Shown: positions 15,501-23,608, counted from the first letter of the stretch. The stretch is DNA of 40,770 nt from Streptomyces sp. SolWspMP-5a-2 (GCF_900091845.1 NZ_FMCI01000005.1:1-40770), one strand, 5' to 3'. Notes: a model not told the origin generated them from the letters alone. A program made the numbers and translations.

Positions 15501-16256
15501 TTGCCTTTTTCCCTGCACCAGGGCGACGCTCTGGCCGTTCTCTCCGGCCTACCGGACGGCTGTGTCGACTCCGTCATCACCGACCCGCCGTACAACAGCG
15601 GCGGCCGGACCGCGAAGGAGCGCACCACCCGCTCCGCGAAGCAGAAGTATACCTCCGCCGATGCCAAGAACGACCTTGCCGACTTCACCGGCGAGAACAT
15701 GGACCAGCGCTCCTACGGATTCTGGCTGACGCAGATCATGACCGAATCGCACCGGCTGACGAAGACCGGCGGGACCGCGCTGTTGTTCACCGACTGGCGC
15801 CAGCTCCCCACGACGACGGACGCGATCCAGGCGGCCGGGTGGCTGTGGCGGGGTGTGCTGGCCTGGCACAAGCCGCAGGCCAGGCCCCAGAAGGGCCGGT
15901 TCACCCAGAACTGCGAATTCATCGTCTGGGCGTCCAAGGGGCCGATCGACGGCTCCCGGAACCCGGTCTACCTACCGGGTATGTACTCGGCTTCGCAGCC
16001 CTCGGGGTCCAAGCGCCAGCACATCACGCAGAAGCCGGTCGAGGTGATGCGCGAGCTGGTCAAGGTCAGTCCCGAAGGCGGCACGGTCCTCGACTTCTGC
16101 GCCGGCTCCGGCTCCACGGGCGTCGCCGCCCTGCTGGAAGGCCGGGACTTCATCGGCGTGGAGAAGACCGAGCACTACGCGGCGATCGCGGCCGACCGGC
16201 TCACCGAGACGATCCGCGCCACCCTCACCAAGGACGACGTGGTTCTCGCAACCTGA
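15501..16256 (+). CDS. orphan site-specific DNA methyltransferase (beta class, N4-C or N6-A)
   Basis: Amino-methyltransferase that modifies DNA at a specific site using S-adenosylmethionine. The catalytic motif DPPY (about 28-31) comes first, and the AdoMet-binding motif FCAGSGSTG (about 199-207) comes last, with the HITQKPV segment (about 174-180) just before it; this is the beta-class order. The target recognition region lies between. I chose the TTG at 15501 (AGGGG 7 bases upstream); the frame is open further upstream but over the promoter. No restriction enzyme is adjacent, so it may protect the element from host restriction. First gene of the rightward block; a hairpin follows it. Confidence 0.9.
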   Translation: MPFSLHQGDALAVLSGLPDGCVDSVITDPPYNSGGRTAKERTTRSAKQKYTSADAKNDLADFTGENMDQRSYGFWLTQIMTESHRLTKTGGTALLFTDWRQLPTTTDAIQAAGWLWRGVLAWHKPQARPQKGRFTQNCEFIVWASKGPIDGSRNPVYLPGMYSASQPSGSKRQHITQKPVEVMRELVKVSPEGGTVLDFCAGSGSTGVAALLEGRDFIGVEKTEHYAAIAADRLTETIRATLTKDDVVLAT

Positions 16257-16285
16257 GCCGCGTCCTCTCCTGCGGCCAAGGCAAC

Positions 16286-16303
16286 CGGCTCACCGCTGAG
16301 CCG
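16286..16303 (+). terminator. hairpin after the methyltransferase gene
   Basis: CGGCTCA and TGAGCCG form a 7-bp stem with a 4-base loop, 30 bases after the stop. No T-tract. A second G/C-rich repeat (CCGCCGG...) follows. Probable partial terminator. Confidence 0.4.
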
Positions 16304-16408
16304 CCGGCGGAGCACCGCCGGAGCGGACGTGCAATTTCACTGCCCGGTCCGTGCAAGGACGCCTTCGTCTTTCTCCCAACCCGTGTCTCGTAGGAGGCTG
16401 AACTTTCA

Positions 16409-17059
16409 ATGTCTGAATCCGCAAGGCCCTCTGACGATGGGGAGTTGGAGCTGGTTCGTATTCCGGATCCGCAGTTGGAGGGAATCGAGGCGAGCGTGCG
16501 GCGGCTCATGGAGCAGTCGGCGCAACAGGCTCAGCAGCTCGACCACCTCGCATCCGCGCCGGCGCCGAGCGGATCACCGTTCGCCGCGTTCGGCGTGCCG
16601 GGGTTCGGCGGGCCTCCGGCCGCCGCTCCGCCGGAGCCCCGCCCGATCCTTGAACTGGACGGGGAGGAACGGGAAGACGAACTCGACGCCCTCTCAGACT
16701 GGGTCGACGACTTCTTCCTCCCGGTCTACGGGGCGGAGGTCACCACCGCGGCACCTTGGTGCCTGCAGTGGCAGGAACACGACGACGTCGTGGCCTGGCT
16801 CCACGCCCTGTGGCTCGCCTACCAGCAGCACAAGGACCCCGAAGCCGGGCTCTCCGGCCTGTTCGTGTGGCACCGAGACTTCCTCGCCCACGCCATCGCC
16901 GCGATCCGCGCGCCGGGCGGACCGCTGTCGGCCTGCATGACCTCCCCCGACCGGCCCGCGCACCGTCTCCTGCCCGGCCCGCCGCCGTCCGTGCGCACCG
17001 AGACGGCGGCCACGGCGGATGGCACCGGCACTGCCGAGCCGGGCGAGCCGACGTCATGA
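16409..17059 (+). CDS. DUF4913 domain protein, 216 aa
   Basis: ATG at 16409 with AGGAGG about 11 bases upstream. Residues 1-90 are a Gln-rich helix (MEQSAQQAQQLDHLAS) and a Pro-rich linker; residues 95-175 match the DUF4913 pattern (DWVDDFFLPVYG, then WCLQWQEHDDVVAWLHALW, GLFVWHRDFLAH), a family common on actinobacterial plasmids and in phages, of unknown function. The C-terminus is disordered. Its stop overlaps the start of the RelE-like gene (ATGA), so the two are made together. Confidence 0.8.
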   Translation: MSESARPSDDGELELVRIPDPQLEGIEASVRRLMEQSAQQAQQLDHLASAPAPSGSPFAAFGVPGFGGPPAAAPPEPRPILELDGEEREDELDALSDWVDDFFLPVYGAEVTTAAPWCLQWQEHDDVVAWLHALWLAYQQHKDPEAGLSGLFVWHRDFLAHAIAAIRAPGGPLSACMTSPDRPAHRLLPGPPPSVRTETAATADGTGTAEPGEPTS

Positions 17060-17541
17060 CCGCGGGAGCGGGACAGCCCGCCTTCGGACTGAGCTTCGAC
17101 CCCCGCGCGCTGACCGACCTCCTCCAAGCCCCCAGCGATATCCGCGACCTCACCCTCGCCTACCTGCAGGAAGTCGTGAACGCCCAGCGCTTCGGACAGC
17201 GCCTCGACGGCGACCTGGAGGGATTCCGGAAACTGTTCGTGGACGGCCGCAAGGACTGGCGCGTCGTCTACGGCGTCCGCCCGGCGCCCGCGGAATCCGC
17301 CCACCCCAAGGAGATTCACGTCGTCGCGGTACGGCCGCGTGCGGGCAACGACGTCTACGACGAGGTCGGTCGCCGCCTGGGGATGACCCGACGGCCACTG
17401 AGCGCTCGGACGCACGCGGCCCGCTCGCGTTCCCCGCAGCTGACCACCCGTCCTCCCAAGCCCCGGCCCGGTCCGCCGCCTGCCGCACTGCCGGGCCTGC
17501 CCCGTCCCGCACCCAACCCCGCGCACCATCCCACCCGCTGA
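17056..17541 (+). CDS. RelE/ParE-fold toxin-like protein, 161 aa
   Basis: Residues 10-105 follow the RelE/ParE pattern: LSFDPRALTDLL, a helical hairpin (DIRDLTLAYLQEV), L.GDLEGFRKLF, DWRVVYGVRP, EIHVVAVRPR, then VYDEVGRRLG. In known families this fold is an mRNA interferase or gyrase poison held by an antitoxin. Here the partner position is taken by a DUF4913 protein, not a recognisable antitoxin, and a Pro/Arg-rich tail of about 50 residues is added. Overlap of 4 bases (ATGA) with the upstream gene. Toxicity is inference; it may be a domesticated member. Confidence 0.55.
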   Translation: MTAGAGQPAFGLSFDPRALTDLLQAPSDIRDLTLAYLQEVVNAQRFGQRLDGDLEGFRKLFVDGRKDWRVVYGVRPAPAESAHPKEIHVVAVRPRAGNDVYDEVGRRLGMTRRPLSARTHAARSRSPQLTTRPPKPRPGPPPAALPGLPRPAPNPAHHPTR

Positions 17542-17559
17542 ACGCACGGAGCGCCACCC

Positions 17560-18258
17560 ATGCCCCCTCAACCCGCGCCGACACCCACCCGGCGTGCGGT
17601 CACGCAGCTCGACCACCGCCTCGAAGCGGTCACCGGCCACGACATCGACACCCTGTGGACCTACCGCGACCGCGGCGCCCTCGACGAGCCACACACCCAG
17701 CTGGTCGACCGGCACCGCACCCTGGCCAACGCCCAGATCGGCGTCACCTTCTACCTCAAGCTGCTCAACCGTCTCACGAGCGGTGAGTTCCCTGTCGACG
17801 GTGCCCTCTTCGCACGCATCGACCGCACCGTGGACCAGCTGGAGGAAGCCGCCAACGCGCGCGACGCCGCCGCCCAAGAGGCGCTCGCCGCCCTGGAGCC
17901 CATCGAGGCCGCCGCCGCAGCATCGACGCCCGACGAAGGACGACTCTCGACCGACGACCGGGCGGCACTCCTCGCCATCGCCGGCGGTGCCAAGCTCCAC
18001 GAACACCTGCTGACAGGGCGACTGTCCGTGACCGCCTCCTCCGGCACCCGCATCCCCTATCCCCAGATGCAGCAGCTGGAACGCGCCGGCCTCACCGTCC
18101 GGGACACCAGCCACCCTGTGCACGCCGGCCAGCCCGTCTCCCTCACCGACGCCGGACGAGCCGCACTGTTGGACGCCCGCCGGACTCCTGCAACACATGC
18201 GCCGACGAGCCCGGCTCGCCCCGGCGCCCCGCCGTCCACTCCAGCGAAGCGGCGCTGA
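17560..18258 (+). CDS. coiled-coil / winged-helix-like protein, 232 aa
   Basis: ATG at 17560 closely follows the RelE-like gene. Residues 10-125 are helical, with an Ala/Glu-rich coiled coil at about 84-122. Residues 135-205 resemble a winged helix: helix (RAALLAIAGGAKLHEHLL), recognition-like helix (YPQMQQLERAGLTVRD), wing and final helix (PVSLTDAGRAALLDA). It could be a small DNA-binding regulator, but there is no close family I can name. Basic Pro-rich tail. Confidence 0.65.
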   Translation: MPPQPAPTPTRRAVTQLDHRLEAVTGHDIDTLWTYRDRGALDEPHTQLVDRHRTLANAQIGVTFYLKLLNRLTSGEFPVDGALFARIDRTVDQLEEAANARDAAAQEALAALEPIEAAAAASTPDEGRLSTDDRAALLAIAGGAKLHEHLLTGRLSVTASSGTRIPYPQMQQLERAGLTVRDTSHPVHAGQPVSLTDAGRAALLDARRTPATHAPTSPARPGAPPSTPAKRR

Positions 18259-18286
18259 ACTGCACCGATCCACCGAAAGGCTCCTG

Positions 18287-19027
18287 TTGCCCCCCACCGA
18301 ACCGGTCCCGAATCGGAAGTCCACCCCCCGCGTCGACTTTGAGGTGGACGACTTCGACTCCGACGAGAAGCGATACCTCGACTTCTACCGCACGGTCGGC
18401 GTTCACGAGGAGTCGCTCGTTCCCCTCGCCACCCATAACGACGGCCCGAACAGCTACTACGTGCTATTCGACCGCTCCGCCACCTGGGGCCACCCCGGCA
18501 TGCCCCAGGTGCTCGCCGTGCATCTGCAACGGGACCACGAGAAGCGCATGTTCAGCTTCGAGCACGCTCAGCTGCCGCTGCCCGCGATGGCGCAGTCCTG
18601 GCTCATCCACCGCGGCTGCCCGCCCGACGCCATCGGCCTCCACCCCGAACTGGGCCCGCCACCGGCGGACGAGGCCACGCGAGCACTGGAGCGACGCCTC
18701 GTCGGCGACGGCGACCACTACGCCATGGGCTACTCCTATACCAGCGACGACCCGGACGACATGGTCATCGTCGTGGTACTGCGTGCACAGGACGAGCAAG
18801 TCCCCAGCCCGTTCCGCGTGGTGGTCGAGGAGGTCGATACCGAGACGTGGACGCACACCTTGCGGGAGGGCGGCTTCGACACGGCCGGAGAGGCCCTGCA
18901 GTGGTGCGACGACCGCCTCACCGGCAAGGCCGGGCCGCTCCCGCCGGTCCGCCCGGCAGCCACCCCCAGCCGCCCGGCAGGTGTAGCGAAGGTCCCTGCC
19001 CCGCACCCGCCCAGCCGCTCTCGCTGA
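18287..19027 (+). CDS. hypothetical acidic protein, 246 aa
   Basis: TTG start at 18287 with GAAAGG 6 bases upstream. Residues 10-200 are globular and acidic, with alternating strands and helices (YYVLFDRSATWG, MPQVLAVHLQRDHEKRMFSF, MVIVVVLRAQDE, PFRVVVEEVDTE, AGEALQWCDDRL). No TM helix, signal peptide or catalytic motif. The last 40 residues are Pro-rich, a feature shared by most small proteins in this block. It ends the first rightward transcription unit before the control region of the SH3 protein. Family not recognised. Confidence 0.7.
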   Translation: MPPTEPVPNRKSTPRVDFEVDDFDSDEKRYLDFYRTVGVHEESLVPLATHNDGPNSYYVLFDRSATWGHPGMPQVLAVHLQRDHEKRMFSFEHAQLPLPAMAQSWLIHRGCPPDAIGLHPELGPPPADEATRALERRLVGDGDHYAMGYSYTSDDPDDMVIVVVLRAQDEQVPSPFRVVVEEVDTETWTHTLREGGFDTAGEALQWCDDRLTGKAGPLPPVRPAATPSRPAGVAKVPAPHPPSRSR

Positions 19028-19064
19028 GCGCTGTTCCAGGCGCGGGCGGCGCAACATAGCCGAC

Positions 19065-19108
19065 GATCGCCGGTTAGCCAAACCGCCGATTCTCCGGACT
19101 CTTATACA
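19065..19108. promoter_or_regulatory. control region upstream of the SH3 protein gene
   Basis: GATCGCCGGTTAGCCAAA (19065-19082) matches 15 of 18 bases of GATCGGCGGTTGACCAAA at 15279 in the divergent promoter region. CGGTT-N5-AACCG is a short inverted repeat within it, and a TATACA (19103-19108) about 20 bases downstream may serve as a -10 box. On the minus strand the same element reads TTGGCT-N17-TATGTT. Confidence 0.4.
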
Positions 19109-19174
19109 GCCGCCGGGACAACTCCCGCGGCCACTTCCCCGCATTCCCTGTGCCTTCACGGAGGTTTCTTCCGC

Positions 19175-19528
19175 ATGCGCTCCATCCGAATCGCCATATC
19201 CGCGGCGATGCTCGGCGCGCTCGCGCTGCCGGCGCTGTCCGCCACGCCCGCCAGCGCCGCGACCGTACCCACCGCACCAACCGCCACCCCTGCCGTTAGC
19301 TGCTACAACCTGCCGCCGCTCCCGTACGCGCTGCACACCAAGGCAGTGACCATCCGGTCCAAGGCCAGCTCGAAGACCACCGCGCTCGGTGTGCTCTACA
19401 AGAGCCACAAGTTCAGCGTGTCCAAGAAGAGCAGCAACTGGCTCTACATCACGGACAAGACGACCGGCGTCAAGGGATGGGGCTCCGGTACCTACGTCTA
19501 CCGCGACGTCCGCATGTGTCTGGACTGA
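19175..19528 (+). CDS. secreted SH3-domain protein, 117 aa
   Basis: ATG at 19175 with GGAGG upstream. A Sec signal peptide (MRSIRIAISAAMLGALALPA, cleavage near ATPASA-A about residue 28) precedes a mature protein of about 88 residues that looks like a bacterial SH3b domain: AVTIRSKASSKTTALGVLYK, then the FSVSKKSSNWLYI and GWGSGTYVY strands. Such domains bind cell wall. Two Cys (about 43 and 115) could form a disulfide. As a small secreted wall protein on a conjugative element it could act at the cell surface, for example in mating or exclusion; that is inference. Confidence 0.8.
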   Translation: MRSIRIAISAAMLGALALPALSATPASAATVPTAPTATPAVSCYNLPPLPYALHTKAVTIRSKASSKTTALGVLYKSHKFSVSKKSSNWLYITDKTTGVKGWGSGTYVYRDVRMCLD

Positions 19529-19547
19529 CTGACCGGATCCAGCACGT

Positions 19548-19563
19548 CCCGCCCAGCGGCGGG
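19548..19563 (+). terminator. small GC hairpin after the SH3 protein gene
   Basis: CCCGCC-CAGC-GGCGGG, a 6-bp stem, 20 bases after the stop. No T-tract; terminator function is likely weak. Confidence 0.3.
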
Positions 19564-19627
19564 GCACCGAGTACAGCCGCCCCTCACATTCCGCAGGCAC
19601 CGGCCCATCCAGAACAGGAGATCCCTT

Positions 19628-20110
19628 TTGACCGACGGCATATCCGATGAGTCTGCGGATGTCGTGGGCGTGCTGACCGAACGGATCGAGGCCCGCTTCG
19701 ACATGGGCATGGACCAGTTGAAGGCCGCGGTCGCCGCCGCTCCGACTGCGAGCCCCGACGCCACTGACGTCGTCAAGTGGCACGGCCTGCTCGTCGAGGC
19801 CCAGTCCGTGCTGGAGCGCGCAGAGTACGACCTCCTCGCCGCCCTTGAGACCCAGCCCAGCGAGGTCGACGACCCGACGATGGGCCTCGCCCATCGGGTG
19901 AACGCCGCCGTCACCACGCGCGACGGCCGGGCCACGGTCGTGCGGTGGCTCCTCGACCCGGACGCCCCGGGAAAGAAGGACCTCGCCGCAGAGCGCCTGG
20001 CCCGCCTCCGGCCCCGAAGCGGCCCGGCGGTGCAGACCAGCGCCCCCAACCGGCCGGCAGGGACACTCGCACCGGCGTCGGCGTGGCGGCCGGCGAGGTC
20101 CGCCCGATGA
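19628..20110 (+). CDS. helical protein, tandem paralogue 1 of 3, 160 aa
   Basis: TTG start at 19628 with AGGAG 9 bases upstream. Residues 10-115 are helical (TERIEARFDMGMDQLKAAVA, KWHGLLVEAQSVLERAEYDL, LAHRVNAAVTTRDGRATVVR); the tail is Pro/Arg-rich. Helix spacing and the acidic turn between the second and third helices resemble the next two genes, so the three look like a diverged tandem triplication. Its TGA overlaps the ATG of the next gene (ATGA). No family recognised; no TM helix. Confidence 0.65.
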   Translation: MTDGISDESADVVGVLTERIEARFDMGMDQLKAAVAAAPTASPDATDVVKWHGLLVEAQSVLERAEYDLLAALETQPSEVDDPTMGLAHRVNAAVTTRDGRATVVRWLLDPDAPGKKDLAAERLARLRPRSGPAVQTSAPNRPAGTLAPASAWRPARSAR

Positions 20111-20550
20111 GCCGGGACAAGGCCAGCACCATGGACAGCGACCTGCAGAAGGTCTTCGGGAACCCGGTACCCGAGCTGTATGAGGCTGCTGCCGGCCACG
20201 ATGCCTCACCCGAGCTAGCCCGTGCCCTGGAGCTGCGCTCGTTCCTGGCGCTCACCGAGGAGCAGGTCGCCCGCGTCCGCGACCGCGTCCACGCCGACAT
20301 GGACCCCGAGCGGGACATGGGCGAACTGTCGGCGGACAAGCTCCGCTTCGACGCGCAGTGGCTGGAAGCAGCAGTGGAGGCCCGCGACGGCTACCGGGCA
20401 GCCTTCGGCGAGCTGCTGCGCATCATGCCCCCGCCTGCAGAGCAAACCCGGCCCGCTCGCACGGCACAGCTCAAGGCCACCGCCACCCTGCCCCCGTCTG
20501 CCGCCCCGGCACCCCAGCGTGCCGGGGCGGCCCGGGCCCGCCGACCGTGA
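20107..20550 (+). CDS. helical protein, tandem paralogue 2 of 3, 147 aa
   Basis: ATG at 20107 overlaps the upstream stop. It shares with its neighbours an ELYE-type start, a first helix pair (ALELRSFLALTEEQVARVRD), an acidic turn (MDPERDMGELSADKL) and a closing helix (WLEAAVEARDGYRAAFGELL), then a basic Pro/Ala tail. Compared with paralogue 3, PERDMGELSADKL matches PERQIGPHEVSHL in position. Probably a small helical bundle acting as a complex with its siblings; function unknown. Confidence 0.65.
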   Translation: MSRDKASTMDSDLQKVFGNPVPELYEAAAGHDASPELARALELRSFLALTEEQVARVRDRVHADMDPERDMGELSADKLRFDAQWLEAAVEARDGYRAAFGELLRIMPPPAEQTRPARTAQLKATATLPPSAAPAPQRAGAARARRP

Positions 20551-20560
20551 AAGCCCCCGA

Positions 20561-20974
20561 TTGCCCCACCTCACGTCCACCGACATAGCCGACCGGATCG
20601 AGGAACTGTACGGCGCACCGCTCGCCGACCTCGAAGCCCATGCACAGGACCAGCCACCCGGCATGCTGTCCGCCCTGCTCGGCATGCACGGCGCCCTCGC
20701 CCTGGCCGAGCGCAGCATCGAATTCCACCGCGACCAGCTGGCCCGGCTCGTCCACCCCGAGCGGCAGATCGGCCCGCACGAGGTGTCCCACCTCCTCGAC
20801 GGCACCCGCCGGCTCGCCGAAGCCGTCGCCGCCCGCGAGGCCCAGGCCACATCGGTCGCAGCCGTCCTGCAGAGCCTGGCCCGCGTCCCGGCCCCGACGT
20901 CTGCCTCTCCGACTCCCGCGCCGCCTGCTCCGGCCGCGCCCCTTATGGCGCAGAGCGCGGCGCACAGCCGCTGA
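20561..20974 (+). CDS. helical protein, tandem paralogue 3 of 3, 137 aa
   Basis: TTG start at 20561, 10 bases after the previous stop; the ribosome site (GAAAGC) is weak, so coupling is likely. RIEELYGAPLADLEAHA, then a helix pair (LALAERSIEFHRDQLARL), the HPERQIGPHEVSHLLDG turn and a final helix (RRLAEAVAAREAQATSVAAV) parallel paralogue 2 closely. The tail is Pro/Ala/Ser-rich. A 47-base gap with a good ribosome site follows before the regulator gene. Confidence 0.6.
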   Translation: MPHLTSTDIADRIEELYGAPLADLEAHAQDQPPGMLSALLGMHGALALAERSIEFHRDQLARLVHPERQIGPHEVSHLLDGTRRLAEAVAAREAQATSVAAVLQSLARVPAPTSASPTPAPPAPAAPLMAQSAAHSR

Positions 20975-21021
20975 TCCGACCCCCAGGCGATTCCCCCTTC
21001 TAACACCCAGGAGTTCCTCCC

Positions 21022-21864
21022 TTGGCCATCACCGCTCTGCCCCCCGATGCCGACGCCGACATCGCCCGGGTCACCGAGGCCCTCGCCATGATCACCCCGC
21101 GCTGGAACGTGAGGATCCTGCTGGCCCTCTCCGGCCCGCCGCTGCGCTACAGCGAGTTGGCGACCAAGGTGTCCTGGCTGCAGAACGGCCAGCTCCACCC
21201 CAAGTTGAAGTCGTTGTGCGACGCCGGTCTCGTCGAGCGCACCGAACACACCGCACGGCACGTCACCTACGGCCACACCGAGCGAGCCACTGCCCTGCTG
21301 CCGGTCCTGCCGATGATCGTCACCTGGGCCGAAGAGCACCTGGAGAAGGCGGAGCGCCCGCTGGCCGCGATCGAGCAGATCGAAGACAGCCTCACCCTGC
21401 TCACCCGGCGCCATGCCGCCGCCACCCTGTGGGTGCTCAAGTCGCGTAAGGAGGTCAGTGGCCGGGTTCTGGCCCGGATCGTGATGCCCAGCAGCGACTG
21501 GACCAACATTTATCCGCCGTTGCGCCAGCTCGTTGCCGACGGTCTGGCCGATACCGAGGGAAACGGCCGGCCCTATCGGCTGTCCGCCGCCGGCGACGCC
21601 CTGGGCCCCGTCCTCGGCACGCTGTCCGCCTGGTCCGCCGGGCACCCCCTCGACCAGGCAGCCAGCCACCCCGTCTGGGGGCAACCGCAGGCCAAGAGCG
21701 CGCCGAGGCCGTGGGTCAGCAGCCCGTCACGGCCGGCGCCCGTGGCGCTTCCCCCTGCTCGGGCGGTTGGGTCGTCCCCGGTGTGGCACCACCGCGACCT
21801 CTTCTCGCACGCTGCCACCGGCCGCCCGACGGCAGCCATCCCGGCGGGAGGCCCGCGCCGATGA
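21022..21864 (+). CDS. tandem HxlR-type winged-helix regulator, 280 aa
   Basis: TTG start at 21022 with AGGAG 8 bases upstream. Two HxlR-like winged helices: residues 15-110 (ITPRWNVRILLALSGPPLRY, SELATKVSWLQNGQLHPKLK, CDAGLVERTEH) and 125-200 (LTRRHAAATLWVLKSRKEVS, IYPPLRQLVADGLADTEGNG, YRLSAAGDAL). The second copy is less conserved. No HxlR-type Cys near the N-terminus. The last 80 residues are disordered. It overlaps the next winged-helix gene by 4 bases, and the transporter after that, so it may regulate this cassette. Repressor or activator unknown. Confidence 0.75.
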   Translation: MAITALPPDADADIARVTEALAMITPRWNVRILLALSGPPLRYSELATKVSWLQNGQLHPKLKSLCDAGLVERTEHTARHVTYGHTERATALLPVLPMIVTWAEEHLEKAERPLAAIEQIEDSLTLLTRRHAAATLWVLKSRKEVSGRVLARIVMPSSDWTNIYPPLRQLVADGLADTEGNGRPYRLSAAGDALGPVLGTLSAWSAGHPLDQAASHPVWGQPQAKSAPRPWVSSPSRPAPVALPPARAVGSSPVWHHRDLFSHAATGRPTAAIPAGGPRR

Positions 21865-22376
21865 GCACTTCCTTCCCCCCTGCCGAAGCGCGCCAGGTCA
21901 TCGACCTGCTGGCCTCACGCCCCTTGATCCGTCTGATCACCGAGATCGACGACAACGGTGCCATACCGCCGCGACGGCTCGCCGGCACCCTGCCCGACCT
22001 TTCCGCGCACCAACTGCGCAGTGCATCCGACACGGCCCGCGCCCACGGCCTCGTCCGGGTCGCGCCCGGCGCCGGTCTGGAACTCACGGACTCCGGGATG
22101 GAACTGGCCGACCTGTACGACGCGCTAGCCCGGTGGGCGCGGCGTTCTTCGGCCCCCGCCGCCGTCTGCGAGTTCAGCAGCCGCATCCAGCACGTTCTCG
22201 GCCTGCTGGCACCCTCACTCACCCCCGGGAACGCCGACCGCCCCGCACCCCTGCCCAACGCGCACCCGATCAGCGCGGAGGCTGAGGCGGACCTAGCGCG
22301 CGTCCGCACGCACCTGAGCCAGTGGCTGGTCGGCAACCCCCAGGTGACCAGGGCCGAGCCCGAGCGGGCCGCGTGA
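21861..22376 (+). CDS. winged-helix protein related to the HxlR regulator, 171 aa
   Basis: ATG overlaps the upstream stop (ATGA). Residues 10-95 form one winged-helix domain (ARQVIDLLASRPLIRLITEI, PPRRLAGTLPDLSAHQLRSA, AHGLVRVAPGAGLELTDSGM) similar to the neighbouring regulator, followed by a helical region. Could form heterodimers with it. The GTG of the MFS gene overlaps its stop (GTGA), so regulator pair and transporter are translated as a unit. Confidence 0.65.
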   Translation: MSTSFPPAEARQVIDLLASRPLIRLITEIDDNGAIPPRRLAGTLPDLSAHQLRSASDTARAHGLVRVAPGAGLELTDSGMELADLYDALARWARRSSAPAAVCEFSSRIQHVLGLLAPSLTPGNADRPAPLPNAHPISAEAEADLARVRTHLSQWLVGNPQVTRAEPERAA

Positions 22377-23608
22377 GCGCAGCGGTCACACCCCGGCACG
22401 CACGCCACACGGCCGGGCTGATGAGCAGCATTTACCTGCCGCGCACGGCGGACGCGTTGGCGTTCGCGATGTCCACCTACGGCATCCCGTTGCTCGTTCT
22501 GGCCACGACTGGATCCGCCGTACTGACAGGGGCAGCCTTCGCCCTGGAGTGGATCCCGCGCCTGGCAGCGTTCGGGTGGGCCGGGTCGATCGTCGACCGA
22601 CGCGGCGCCTCGGTGGTCTTCCACCTCGCCTCCCTGGGACGGGCGCTGGCTCTCGCCACCGGCGCTGTCCTGCTGTACCTCTACCCGTCCGGTGCTGCGG
22701 CGAGCGTGACGGTGATGGTGATGGCGGCGGCGACCGGTGTGCTCACTGAGTTCAGCTACATCGCCGTCGAAACTGCAGGTGCCGCCGCCGGCCGCCGAGC
22801 GGGACCTCGGGCTCACCGTGTCCAGGCTGCCCTGCTCGGCATCGACCAGACTGCGACCTTGGCCGGACCGGCGCTCGCTGGCGTGCTGCTGCTCGCCGGG
22901 CCGCCGTCAATGCTCGCGATGGTCACCGTGCTCTCGCTGCTTGCCGCGCTACTCGCCCTGCGCACCCCGCCCTCACCCGTGGCCCCGGCCCGCGCGCCGA
23001 AGGGCCGGCCCGGCGCCGGGCTCGTCACCGGGTGGCGCACCATCCGCGCGCTCCCCACGCTCGGCTGGTTGGTGGCCGGGCTGACCCTGTCCAACCTGTC
23101 TATCGGCCTTCTCCAGGCAGCCGGTCCGGTGATCGTCGTCCAGCACTTCGGGCAGTCCACCACGGCCGTCGGCCTGGTGTGGTCCGCCGCAGCGGCGGCC
23201 ACTTTGGTGGCCGTCACCGTCTGTCGGTTCGCGTTGGACCGCCTGGGACTGTGGCCGGTGGGAGCAGCCTGCTCCGTCATCGCTTCGCTCGCCTGTCTCG
23301 CAGCCGCCCTGGCCCCCGACTACCTGTCCTACCTGTTCATGGTCGCGGTCCTGATGGCAGCCGACGGCGGCTTGGCGGTCGTCCTGCGCACGCTGCGCTC
23401 CCGCCTGATCCCCCCAGAGGCATTCGGCAGCACCCTGTCGGCCACCATCCTCATCCTCCTGCTGCCCTTCCCCCTCGCCGGCGTTCTCACCGCGCTCACC
23501 CCGCCCGAAGCGCTGGGCCACGTCATCACCGCCTGCGCCGCCCTGCAAACACTCGGCCTGTTCTGCGCCTTCGCCCGCCTGCGCACCGACCCTGTCCTGC
23601 GCGCCTGA
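22373..23608 (+). CDS. MFS transporter, 411 aa
   Basis: Integral membrane transporter of the major facilitator superfamily, probably an exporter. About 11-12 hydrophobic helices span residues 18-405. The loop between helices 2 and 3 carries a degenerate motif A (GWAGSIVDRRGA), and a basic central loop (APARAPKGRPGAG, about 202-214) separates two halves. GTG start at 22373 overlaps the regulator gene. Substrate cannot be read from sequence; the ATP-grasp ligase downstream suggests a small peptide-like product. Confidence 0.8.
   Translation: MSAAVTPRHARHTAGLMSSIYLPRTADALAFAMSTYGIPLLVLATTGSAVLTGAAFALEWIPRLAAFGWAGSIVDRRGASVVFHLASLGRALALATGAVLLYLYPSGAAASVTVMVMAAATGVLTEFSYIAVETAGAAAGRRAGPRAHRVQAALLGIDQTATLAGPALAGVLLLAGPPSMLAMVTVLSLLAALLALRTPPSPVAPARAPKGRPGAGLVTGWRTIRALPTLGWLVAGLTLSNLSIGLLQAAGPVIVVQHFGQSTTAVGLVWSAAAAATLVAVTVCRFALDRLGLWPVGAACSVIASLACLAAALAPDYLSYLFMVAVLMAADGGLAVVLRTLRSRLIPPEAFGSTLSATILILLLPFPLAGVLTALTPPEALGHVITACAALQTLGLFCAFARLRTDPVLRA

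Noticed and set aside
18464..20209. A 581-codon open frame on the minus strand
   Set aside because: Antisense to four plus-strand genes with clear starts, a signal peptide and coupling; composition is typical of antisense shadows.
20215..21684. A 489-codon open frame on the minus strand
   Set aside because: Antisense to the helical paralogues and the HxlR regulator, whose winged helices are recognisable.
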